Positions 18,323 to 25,521 of a stretch of DNA of 64,000 nucleotides are shown here, piece by piece (position 1 is the stretch's first letter; each line of letters opens with the position of its first letter). The translations under genes and the position numbers were made by a program. Origin of the DNA: SABI01 sp963678555 (GTDB lineage Bacteria > Spirochaetota > Spirochaetia > Sphaerochaetales > Sphaerochaetaceae). Location: contig CAXXJA010000002.1 of NCBI GenBank assembly GCA_963678555.2, positions 744,001 through 808,000 of the forward strand. The letters run 5' to 3'. The notes under the pieces were generated by a model. The model saw nothing but the letters and a program-made list of their open reading frames with translations. It was not told the DNA's origin and searched no databases.

Positions 18323-18328
18323 ACAAGT

Positions 18329-18357
18329 AATCTATCGTCTTTGACACGCTCTTACAA
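18329..18357 (-). promoter_or_regulatory. Possible promoter for yjbQ
   Basis: Minus strand: TTGTAA (18357-18352), 17-nt spacer, TAGATT (18334-18329), with the start codon six bases after the -10. Each hexamer matches the consensus at 4 of 6 positions. Confidence 0.35.
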
Positions 18358-18508
18358 CTGAATTCCCGTATCAGTGACTCATGATATCTCCTGAATGTAC
18401 AAAGGTCACAGTCTCGCATCATACATCATGCAACGTGAATTTCTCATCATCAGACTGTACGATAGCAATAATTTCGTGTATCATACAAGAAAAATGCAAG
18501 GGAGGATT

Positions 18509-19282
18509 ATGATGAGCATGATGCGTAAGGGTTCGGTTCTTATGGTGCTTCTCATGGGTTGTGTGCTCCCCGCTATGGTTTTTGCAACAGTAGGTAACAC
18601 CACGATGACAGGGATGACCGGGTCTATCGTAGTTCCCTCAGCCGTTCCGGTCTCGACTCCGGATAATCCTGCGGTCACAACAGGCTACAGTACATTGTAT
18701 AACACCACTGATGGATTCTCTCACATTCCTTTCCTTCAGATTTCCTTCATGGATGATTTCGAGGCGGCATTTGCTGCAGATATAGGCCCTGACGTTGATC
18801 TGATCCTCAACGGAAAATGGAGATTCCTGCAGACACAGGCAACGGACTTCGCTCTCATTGTGAACGGGCAGGCTCTCGGCCTTGATACCGGCATTTCCTG
18901 GGCAGGTCGACTCGGAGTAGCCGGTACCTTTGACTCACGGCTGCTTGACTATCCGACAGTGACAAGTATTTATCTGGGATACACCTTTGATACCCCGCTC
19001 GATACCGATATAGATTTTGCGATGTCCTTCGAAACTCCCGTATTCTCAGACGAACTCGGCGAGATGCTCTCCCTTGTTATCGACTTCGGTAATGTGGGCT
19101 ACTCAGCACAACCCAGCGGTGGGGACGCTGCTGACAGGGGTCTTCTCAATCTCGGGCTCCGATTCTTACCCGTCGAGTTCTTCAAGGACACCTATTTCAT
19201 GGCAGATCTGCGGATTCTTGACATATTTGACTCTTCCGGTCGGGCAGCAAGTCTCGGCATCAACATCTCCTTCAGACCATGA
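18509..19282 (+). CDS. Predicted outer-membrane protein of unknown function
   Basis: About 257 residues with a signal peptide cleaved near VFA-TV. The mature part has alternating beta-strand character, many Asp, Thr, Gly and Phe (YLGYTFDTPLDTDIDFAMSFE), and ends NISFRP, so a small barrel is likely. I do not recognise the family. GGAGG (18501-18505) precedes ATG 18509 and ATG 18512, and the second has the better spacing; the open frame from 18395 is not needed. The stop is overlapped by the downstream aldolase-like gene (ATGATG), so translation of the two is coupled, an unusual pairing of a barrel protein with a PLP enzyme. Confidence 0.6.
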   Translation: MMSMMRKGSVLMVLLMGCVLPAMVFATVGNTTMTGMTGSIVVPSAVPVSTPDNPAVTTGYSTLYNTTDGFSHIPFLQISFMDDFEAAFAADIGPDVDLILNGKWRFLQTQATDFALIVNGQALGLDTGISWAGRLGVAGTFDSRLLDYPTVTSIYLGYTFDTPLDTDIDFAMSFETPVFSDELGEMLSLVIDFGNVGYSAQPSGGDAADRGLLNLGLRFLPVEFFKDTYFMADLRILDIFDSSGRAASLGINISFRP

Positions 19283-20409
19283 TGATTACCATGGAACTGA
19301 TGGAAATCGAGACGCCTGCTCTTCTCATAGAAGAGAATATCATGAAAACGAATATCAGGAAGATGCAGGAAATTGCCGATGGATGGAAGGTTGCTCTCCG
19401 TCCTCACACGAAAACGCATAAGTCGACCTATATCGCCCGCCATCAAAAGAAGGCGGGTGCAGTAGGCATCACGGTAGCGAAAGTGAGCGAGGCGGAGGTC
19501 TTTTCCCTTGACGGATGCACAGACATCTTCATCTCCAGTGAAGTAGTCAGCCGGCAGAACTATGAGAAGATTGAGGATATGCTCAGGCGGGAAGTGGATG
19601 TCACCTTTGCAGTCGACTCCGTTGACGGGTTGAGATCAGTACATTCCCACTTCTCCCCGCTGCTTCCGGCACAGGTACTGATCGAGATAGATAGCGGTGA
19701 ACAGCGAACCGGAGTGAGCGATACTCAGACCTTCAAAGCGTTGCTTGACTTCATCCAGGAATCGGATCACATCACTCTCCGGGGGATCTTCACACATGAG
19801 GGTCACGCCTACCGGGCAGAGAATGAGCGTAAGGTGATCTCTATCTTCCGTGAGACCCAGTCCATTATGGCCCGGTATGCATCAATCGCATCCCACAGGA
19901 ACATACCTCTGGAACGGGTCTCGATCGGCTCAACTCCATCTATCCTGCTGGCATCAGCGCGGGACGAGAAACTCAACCCTGCAATCACAGAGATCCGTCC
20001 AGGAACCTATGTATACATGGATGTGGGGCAGGCGATGGCGATAGGGGACTGCAGCAACTGTGCTGCTACGATTCTCACCCGTGTTATCTCCAAACCGACA
20101 CCATCCCGTGTGGTGGGTGACAGCGGGGCTAAAGCCCTGACGATGCAGACACGGGATATCGGTATCTGCAGGACTCCTGGAAAGGGATGCATCTTCGGTA
20201 TGGAGGATGTTCATGTGACTAACCTGTACGATGAGCACACGATCATAGAGAATCAACACTTCAGTTCACAGGTCGCCCTGGGAGATATCTTCCGGATCGT
20301 ACCGAACCATATCTGTCCAGCGGTGAATCTCTACGACCATTTCTACATCGTCAACGGGATGCGTGTCATTCAGAAACTCAAGGTGGATGCACGCGGAAAA
20401 AGCAGCTGA
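19279..20409 (+). CDS. D-threonine aldolase / D-serine dehydratase-like PLP enzyme
   Basis: 376 residues, fold-type III (alanine racemase-like barrel). RPHTKTHK near residue 40 carries the PLP lysine. The C-terminal PNHICPAVN near 345 is the metal-binding H-x-C motif shared by D-threonine aldolase and eukaryotic-type D-serine dehydratase. The reaction is therefore metal- and PLP-dependent cleavage or dehydration of a D-beta-hydroxy amino acid; which one cannot be decided. ATG 19279 (or 19282) overlaps the preceding stop. The stop codon abuts, without a gap, the stop of the convergent antiporter. Confidence 0.82.
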   Translation: MMITMELMEIETPALLIEENIMKTNIRKMQEIADGWKVALRPHTKTHKSTYIARHQKKAGAVGITVAKVSEAEVFSLDGCTDIFISSEVVSRQNYEKIEDMLRREVDVTFAVDSVDGLRSVHSHFSPLLPAQVLIEIDSGEQRTGVSDTQTFKALLDFIQESDHITLRGIFTHEGHAYRAENERKVISIFRETQSIMARYASIASHRNIPLERVSIGSTPSILLASARDEKLNPAITEIRPGTYVYMDVGQAMAIGDCSNCAATILTRVISKPTPSRVVGDSGAKALTMQTRDIGICRTPGKGCIFGMEDVHVTNLYDEHTIIENQHFSSQVALGDIFRIVPNHICPAVNLYDHFYIVNGMRVIQKLKVDARGKSS

Positions 20410-21384
20410 CTATCTGCCCGTTTTGATCACAACGATCACCAGATAGGTGATGTAGGTGATATAGGTAATAAGGAGCAGAGCCCCCTCAAACCGGTTTATC
20501 CTGCCTGTGCTTTTGTTCCAGTGATACCCGATGATGAACAGACTGACTGTCAGTCCTCCCATCAGGAGGAAATCTCTGGAGAGGATTTCGATGTCGACCT
20601 GTATCGGCGTGATCACCGCAGCAAGGCCTACCACTAGTAGCGTGTTGAATATATAGGAGCCGATGATATTGCCAAGGGCGATATCATCCTCGTGTTTCCT
20701 GACGGCGGAGAGACAGGAAGCAAGTTCGGGAAGACTGGTTCCCAGGGCCACCACCGTAAGACCTGTCACCACCTCGGAAACCCCCAGAGCAACCGTGATG
20801 TTCACTGCTCCCCAGACGAGAACTCTAGAAGCCACGACCAGCAGAACACCTCCGGCTGCGATATACCAGAGACTTCTTCTCAGCGAGATCTCAGGCACTT
20901 CACTGTTTACTTCATCGACGACTGCATCCGGCTGTTTCTTGCGGGATACCATGTAGGTCCAGGCCATGAACAGTGAGAACGTTATCAGGAGCAGAACTCC
21001 GTCAAGACGGCTGATCAGCAGGTCACGGATAAGAACATAGGAAAACACTGTAATGAGAAGGAGAAACGGCAGTTCCTTCTTCAGTATTCTCGATGCGAAG
21101 AGTATGGGAGTGAGTAGGGCGGTAAACCCCAGAATCAGAGCGATATTGGCAATGTTCGAACCATAGGCGTTTCCCAGCGCGATTCCGGGATTCCCCCCGA
21201 TGGCGGCCATGACTGAAACGACCATCTCGGGAGCCGAAGAGCCGAAACCCACGATCACGATTCCTATGAGCAACGGAGAAACCTTGTAATGGCGGGCCGC
21301 TGAAGCCGACCCGTCAACGAACAGATCGGCAGCATACAGAAGGAGTGCGAGGCCTGCAAGTACTGAAATTATTGAAAGAACCAT
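20410..21384 (-). CDS. Calcium/sodium antiporter (YrbG-like CaCA family)
   Basis: 324 residues with about ten membrane segments. The two alpha repeats that define the CaCA family are visible: GFGSSAPEMVVSV near residue 47 and ALGTSLPELASCLSA near 215, each followed by the GNxxGSN/GSY helix. It should exchange Na+ (perhaps with K+) for Ca2+ in the inner membrane. No Shine-Dalgarno is seen before ATG 21384; a -10-like TACAGT ends seven bases before it, so the mRNA may be leaderless. Confidence 0.9.
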   Translation of the reverse strand: MVLSIISVLAGLALLLYAADLFVDGSASAARHYKVSPLLIGIVIVGFGSSAPEMVVSVMAAIGGNPGIALGNAYGSNIANIALILGFTALLTPILFASRILKKELPFLLLITVFSYVLIRDLLISRLDGVLLLITFSLFMAWTYMVSRKKQPDAVVDEVNSEVPEISLRRSLWYIAAGGVLLVVASRVLVWGAVNITVALGVSEVVTGLTVVALGTSLPELASCLSAVRKHEDDIALGNIIGSYIFNTLLVVGLAAVITPIQVDIEILSRDFLLMGGLTVSLFIIGYHWNKSTGRINRFEGALLLITYITYITYLVIVVIKTGR

Positions 21385-21391
21385 GTAGAAA

Positions 21392-21421
21392 ACTGTAGTC
21401 GTTTTACGCCCGGTATTTCAA
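21392..21421 (-). promoter_or_regulatory. Predicted promoter placing the antiporter start at the mRNA 5' end
   Basis: Minus strand: TTGAAA (21421-21416), 18-nt spacer, TACAGT (21397-21392). Only seven bases separate the -10 box from the ATG at 21384, so transcription would begin at or next to the start codon. Confidence 0.5.
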
Positions 21422-21496
21422 GATAGTTTCGACAGAATTCCCCGGGAAACTCCTGTGAAACTCATCCGTACACATGCTACCGCTCTCCAGTGCTCC

Positions 21497-22603
21497 TTAT
21501 ACTTCTATCAGGGAATACTCCATCACACCCAGACCGATCTTCTGTCCATGCTCGAGGGCAGAGATCCAGTTTGTTTCCGGTGATACATCGGTAAAATGAT
21601 CACCATGTGCATGCCCGTGCTTCTGAAGAAGAGAACCGGCAATCGTAGGCTGTCTGTTCACAGCATCTGCACAGGCCTTGTCCAGAGCGACAGGATCAAA
21701 GGATGCATACATGCCTACATCCGGAACGATCGGGATATCATTTTCACTGTGACAGTCACAGAAAGGAGAGACATCTATCACGAGGGAGATATGGAAATGG
21801 GGACGGTCCTGTAGAACGGCCTTCGTGTATTCCGCGATCTTATAGTTGAGAATATCATTCGCTTCATCACGGCCTGGTCTGACCGCATCAGTCGGACACA
21901 CTCCAATACACCGGCCGCAACCGACACAGATATCATGGTCGATGAAAGCTTTCCTGTCTGTTATCAGGATAGCGTCGTGTGCACAGTTCTTCGCGCACTT
22001 GGCACACCCGATACAGAGCATCTGTTCAACATACGGTTTCCCTGAGCTGTGCATCTCCATCTTTCCTGCACGGGAACCGCTTCCCATACCCAGATTCTTC
22101 AGAGCACCGCCGAAACCGGCGAGTTCATGTCCCTTGAAGTGGGTGAGGCTGATGATGACATCAGCATCCATGATAGCGGTTCCTATCTTGGCTTCCGTGA
22201 TGTATTCGCCTCCCTGCACCTTCACCAGCGTCTCATCGGTTCCCTTGATCCCGTCGGCTATGATGGTATGAACACCCGTCTGAAAGGGGTTATACCCGTT
22301 TGCATAGGCACTGTCCAGATGGTCGAGTGCATTTTTCCGCCCTCCGACGTACAGTGTGGCGCAGTCGGTGACAAAGGGCTTTCCACCCAGGCGTTTCACA
22401 TAATCTGCCACAACCTTCGCATAGTTCGGCCGAAGGAAGGCAAGGTTCCCCGGTTCTCCGAAGTGCAGCTTGATCGCTGTGTACTTCTTATCGAAATCTA
22501 TCGTGTCAATTCCTGCTTTTTTCAACAGTCTTTCGAGTTTCTGAAGCAGATTGAGCTCTCCGGTGGTATGCATGTCTGTGAAGTATACGTTTGATCCATT
22601 CAT
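21497..22603 (-). CDS. DUF362 domain protein with two [4Fe-4S] ferredoxin motifs
   Basis: 368 residues. The N-terminal two thirds is the DUF362 fold (FTDMHT, HFGEPGN, ITDCATLYVGGRKN, LTHFKGH). Two CxxCxxCxxxC clusters at about 193-233 (CIGCAKCAKNC and CVGCGRCIGVC) should bind two [4Fe-4S] clusters, as in bacterial ferredoxins. It is a cytoplasmic electron-transfer protein of unknown partner, frequent in anaerobes. GGAGG lies about 10 nt before ATG 22603. Confidence 0.88.
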   Translation of the reverse strand: MNGSNVYFTDMHTTGELNLLQKLERLLKKAGIDTIDFDKKYTAIKLHFGEPGNLAFLRPNYAKVVADYVKRLGGKPFVTDCATLYVGGRKNALDHLDSAYANGYNPFQTGVHTIIADGIKGTDETLVKVQGGEYITEAKIGTAIMDADVIISLTHFKGHELAGFGGALKNLGMGSGSRAGKMEMHSSGKPYVEQMLCIGCAKCAKNCAHDAILITDRKAFIDHDICVGCGRCIGVCPTDAVRPGRDEANDILNYKIAEYTKAVLQDRPHFHISLVIDVSPFCDCHSENDIPIVPDVGMYASFDPVALDKACADAVNRQPTIAGSLLQKHGHAHGDHFTDVSPETNWISALEHGQKIGLGVMEYSLIEV

Positions 22604-22621
22604 GAGTATATGTCCTCCATG

Positions 22622-22648
22622 TACTATAGTATCAGGTTATACCATAAC
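22622..22648. promoter_or_regulatory. Two palindromes in front of the DUF362 gene
   Basis: TACTATAGTA (22622-22631) is a perfect 10-bp palindrome, and GTTAT-ACC-ATAAC (22636-22648) has perfect 5-bp arms around a 3-bp centre. They start 19 bp upstream of the DUF362 start codon and would overlap its promoter, so they are operator candidates. Confidence 0.4.
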
Positions 22649-22790
22649 GAACAGGGAAAACAGGAAAGATGTAAACTTTTTTCGAGATTCAGTGTTCAAC
22701 GGTAGTGCGGGAAGAATCCGTTCGTTTCCCACTACTTTCTGTATTAGCATGTAATTAACACATATATTCCCTTCTGCGGTGTTGCATGAA

Positions 22791-22820
22791 TTGACACAGT
22801 ATATTGATGGGCTTTATTAT
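22791..22820 (+). promoter_or_regulatory. Strong sigma70-type promoter for the large barrel gene
   Basis: TTGACA (22791-22796, full consensus), 18-nt spacer, TATTAT (22815-22820). The start codon is about 130 nt downstream, leaving a leader of about 125 nt. Confidence 0.75.
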
Positions 22821-22951
22821 TTAACAGTTCATCCATCATGAAGGGTGTAATCTTCTCCTGAAGCATGTGCACCACGGTATATCCCTTCGTATGTTTTTAT
22901 CTGTATGAAGTACATACAACTTTAAAATCAGACTACACGAGGAGTGATTGC

Positions 22952-24277
22952 ATGAAAAGGATAATGCTCATTACCGCTATAGTCCTAGTTTCCTCACTCT
23001 TTCCAGTACTGAGTAACCATACACCCTTGAACGTGTCGGTATTCACAAGAAACGACTCAATACATCTTGGCCTGGGATACAATGCGGATGACCTGAGATC
23101 GTACGGTTTTGCAGCTGAATTACGTTTCTCTTCTCACTTTCTACTCTCTCTCGAGATGAATGGTTTTACTCTGCGTGAAACGGGAGGTGTGGAAGGGGAG
23201 CGGTTTGATGAATTCGCAGGACTCCTCTCATATGAACTGAGCTATGATATTTCTGATTTCTTGCATCTGGCAACCACAATAGGTCTCGGAATGACTTGCT
23301 CTGGTGATCTTGGTCTTCAAACGGTACAGAACAGGTATCATCTACTGCGCAACCTGCCAATTATCACCCTTTACTATGACAGGGAGTATTCCAATTCCCT
23401 TCTTTTCACGTATGAAATATCGAACTACCTGACACCACATATGCCCTTCCTTTCCCCTCTGTCAGTCTCAGTAGCTCAGCAGGTTCATTCGACTCCCGGG
23501 TATGAGACTATCATTTCGGGCGGTCTCAGGCTGCAACTTGTTCCACCCTTTCTTTCTGTCGAAACAGGATATACATCAACGATCATTCAGGACTCCTCGC
23601 TTCTCCATACTGTTAATTCCGACCAGGAATCCGGCATCTATACAGACATACACATCAATATGGGTATCATCCGATTCCAGCATAGGTATTATCCTGAGGT
23701 CGGAAGAAGTTGGGGAAGTATCGGAATAACGACTCATGCAATAAAACCGCATGAAAACTCAATAGACCTTCCATTAAGCTTCTCCATGTCACTTCTGCTT
23801 CCTAAGAGCCGAGTCTCGTTTTCTTTGAAGTATTCCCTTTCGGACACGTATCGGCTCATCATGAGCGATACATTTTTCAGCAGAATCCTCAATACACAGG
23901 GAAATGTTCGTGAACAGTACGGAGCATGGCTTCTGGGCATTGAATGGCAGAGACCGCACCATACCGATTCATTCTATGTCCCGTTTGTTTCACTCCTTGG
24001 TGGTGTAAGACATATACAGGTCTATTCATCTTCAGCTGACCAACCAGGTATGTATGAGAGAAACTACAACAGCATGTCGTCTCATCTGCAAGGGGAGGCC
24101 GGGGTCAGGTTTTTCACCAGTGAACGTAATAGGGAAAACGGGTTCCTCTATTCATTAGAGATTGCGGCAGGATTGGCAATCTCTCCCGGTCGCTCATCCA
24201 CATATGAATATGAACTCAGATATGAACAGGTGTATGACCTGTATCTGCGTACAGGAATAGTGATTGAACTGCTATGA
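22952..24277 (+). CDS. Predicted outer-membrane barrel protein, ~441 residues
   Basis: A signal peptide (MKRIMLITAIVLVSSLFPVLS) is followed by about 420 residues rich in Ser, Tyr, Leu and Gly with alternating hydrophobicity, for example FSLKYSLSDTYRL and FLYSLEIAAGLAIS. The C-terminus (DLYLRTGIVIELL) is strand-like without a terminal aromatic residue. I do not recognise the family; a passing similarity to the LpxR lipid A deacylase N-terminus (FTRNDS) is not enough for assignment. Start ATG 22952 has GAGGAG eight bases before it; the ORF open from 22865 is in the leader. Codon use looks more AT-rich than its neighbours, so it may be a later acquisition. Confidence 0.6.
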   Translation: MKRIMLITAIVLVSSLFPVLSNHTPLNVSVFTRNDSIHLGLGYNADDLRSYGFAAELRFSSHFLLSLEMNGFTLRETGGVEGERFDEFAGLLSYELSYDISDFLHLATTIGLGMTCSGDLGLQTVQNRYHLLRNLPIITLYYDREYSNSLLFTYEISNYLTPHMPFLSPLSVSVAQQVHSTPGYETIISGGLRLQLVPPFLSVETGYTSTIIQDSSLLHTVNSDQESGIYTDIHINMGIIRFQHRYYPEVGRSWGSIGITTHAIKPHENSIDLPLSFSMSLLLPKSRVSFSLKYSLSDTYRLIMSDTFFSRILNTQGNVREQYGAWLLGIEWQRPHHTDSFYVPFVSLLGGVRHIQVYSSSADQPGMYERNYNSMSSHLQGEAGVRFFTSERNRENGFLYSLEIAAGLAISPGRSSTYEYELRYEQVYDLYLRTGIVIELL

Positions 24278-24550
24278 ACTATGATAATCAGACACGGTGA
24301 TTGATCCTGCACCGAAACGAGGGGGACATGACCTGTGTAAACGGGGTTCTTGCGAGCAGTGTCTCCTTCGGAAGGAGCACGAGGAGGAGGACTTTCGGGT
24401 AATGATAGACACAGGTAATGGTTCTGTGCATCCGCAATACATCCGGAATCGACGAAAAACTGATACCACATTCGACTGTGTTCGCTTGCGGATATCATAG
24501 CAAATCACCAAGAACCGCTGAGCGAGTTCTCATCCATCACCTGAGTACCA
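24278..24550. other. Non-coding stretch between the barrel gene and the tmRNA terminator
   Basis: About 270 nt with no convincing gene. A perfect 6-bp hairpin with a CGG loop (CTCCTT at 24363-24368 with AAGGAG at 24372-24377) has no T run and is probably not a terminator. A 67-codon plus-strand ORF (24297-24500) has no ribosome site or recognisable product. Confidence 0.5.
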
Positions 24551-24596
24551 GAAAACCCGTCCAGAAAGAGAAAAAATACTCTTCACAGACGGGTTC
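24551..24596 (-). terminator. Intrinsic terminator of tmRNA
   Basis: Outer stem of 8 bp (24554-24561 with 24588-24595), further pairing of AAGAG with CTCTT inside, and TTTTC on the minus strand after the stem. It lies about 30 nt past the mature tmRNA 3' end. Confidence 0.8.
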
Positions 24597-24626
24597 TCAC
24601 GGAACAGATATGTTTTCGAGAAGTAT

Positions 24627-24996
24627 TGGAGGTGGGGGGAGTCGAACCCCCGTCCTCACGGGCCACCCAATGGCCTCTACAGGCTTAGCTGCTGATCATG
24701 GTATTCGAGATCAGATCGGATCAGCAGCATCCGTCACTATCTCTACACCGGAAAGGTTGTCCGCTCTCACCCCCGGTAGGTGAAAACGTAAGCCCCAAAG
24801 TTTTACAGGTCATCACTGGTTAGGAGCCGCGCCGGCAATGCCTGTACGCTGTTACTTAAGCAGCAAGAGCGTATTCTGCGTCGTAGGAGACTTCGTCTTC
24901 TTTCTTGGCAGTTAAATTGTGTGCTAGTTTTAGGAGTTGGCGCTCCGCCTGCAACCACTGGCATGATCATCCGCCAGTCGAAACCAATACACCCCC
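24627..24996 (-). ncRNA. ssrA: Transfer-messenger RNA (tmRNA)
   Basis: Read on the minus strand, GGGGGTG at 24996-24990 pairs with CACCTCC near 24633-24628 (one G-U pair) to form the tRNA-like acceptor stem, with a 5-bp T stem around TTCGACT. The tag reading frame runs from GCC at 24909 to TAA at 24856 and encodes AKKEDEVSYDAEYALAA. The length is about 370 nt, with no encoded CCA, which must be added. It rescues stalled ribosomes with SmpB, whose gene is just upstream on the same strand. The D-loop-like TTTCGACTGG and pseudoknot-forming flanks are present. Confidence 0.96.
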
Positions 24997-25015
24997 TTTC
25001 GGGGATCCAATTCAG

Positions 25016-25044
25016 AATATACTGGTAAATGAAGAATAAATCAA
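25016..25044 (-). promoter_or_regulatory. Promoter of the tmRNA gene
   Basis: Minus strand: TTGATT (25044-25039), 17-nt spacer, TATATT (25021-25016). Transcription would start about 12 nt before the mature 5' end at 24996, consistent with RNase P trimming. It allows tmRNA to be made independently of smpB. Confidence 0.75.
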
Positions 25045-25056
25045 GGAATGAAAAAC

Positions 25057-25521
25057 CTATCTGTTGTAGTTTTTCATTTCACGTCTCATATCACGCTTGG
25101 TATCACGTTCTTTTATCGTGTTTCGTTTGTCATGGGCCTGTTTCCCCCTACAGAGGCTGACCTGAACCTTCACGAGATTGCCTTTGAGATAGATTTTGGT
25201 GGGAACAAGAGTCATCCCCTTCTCCTCCACCTTGCGCCGCATCCGTTTGATCTCGCTCTTGTGTGCAAGAAGACGCCTTTCCCGGTCAGGATCATGGTTA
25301 CTCATTGATGCATGCGCGTATGCACTGACATGCAGAGAGACCAGGAACAGTGAACCATTCTGAATCTTTACATAGGCATCACCGAAACTGAACCGGTTGG
25401 CCCGCAACGACTTCACTTCAGTTCCCTCAAGAGAAATGCCGCATTCGAAATCTTCTACCACTTCATAGTTGAAATAGGCTTTCCTGTTCTTCTGTAATAA
25501 GGTGTAGCTGTCTTTTGCCAT
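25057..25521 (-). CDS. smpB: SsrA-binding protein SmpB
   Basis: 154 residues. NRKAYFNYEVVEDFECGISLEGTEVKSLR has its usual place near the N-terminus, and the basic C-terminal tail (KRNTIKERDTKRDMRREMKNYN) is the part that enters the mRNA channel. It binds the tRNA-like domain of tmRNA in ribosome rescue. ATG 25521 gives the standard MAKDS start and overlaps the upstream stop (TGATG). It lies directly upstream of ssrA. Confidence 0.96.
   Translation of the reverse strand: MAKDSYTLLQKNRKAYFNYEVVEDFECGISLEGTEVKSLRANRFSFGDAYVKIQNGSLFLVSLHVSAYAHASMSNHDPDRERRLLAHKSEIKRMRRKVEEKGMTLVPTKIYLKGNLVKVQVSLCRGKQAHDKRNTIKERDTKRDMRREMKNYNR

Larger units (their letters stand above)
22604..22951. other. Intergenic region between the DUF362 gene and the large barrel gene
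   Basis: 348 nt between divergent genes. Near the DUF362 end are two small palindromes, TACTATAGTA (22622-22631) and GTTAT-ACC-ATAAC (22636-22648), which may be regulatory. Near the other end is a strong plus-strand promoter (22791-22820). No ORF, tRNA or terminator was found. Confidence 0.5.

Noticed and set aside
18341..18346. TTGACA on the plus strand before the outer-membrane protein gene
   Set aside because: The 17-nt spaced position has TCCCGT-like sequence, not a -10 box.
24297..24500. A 67-codon plus-strand ORF between the barrel gene and tmRNA, with three cysteines
   Set aside because: No Shine-Dalgarno, no signal or domain, and a length expected by chance in 270 nt.
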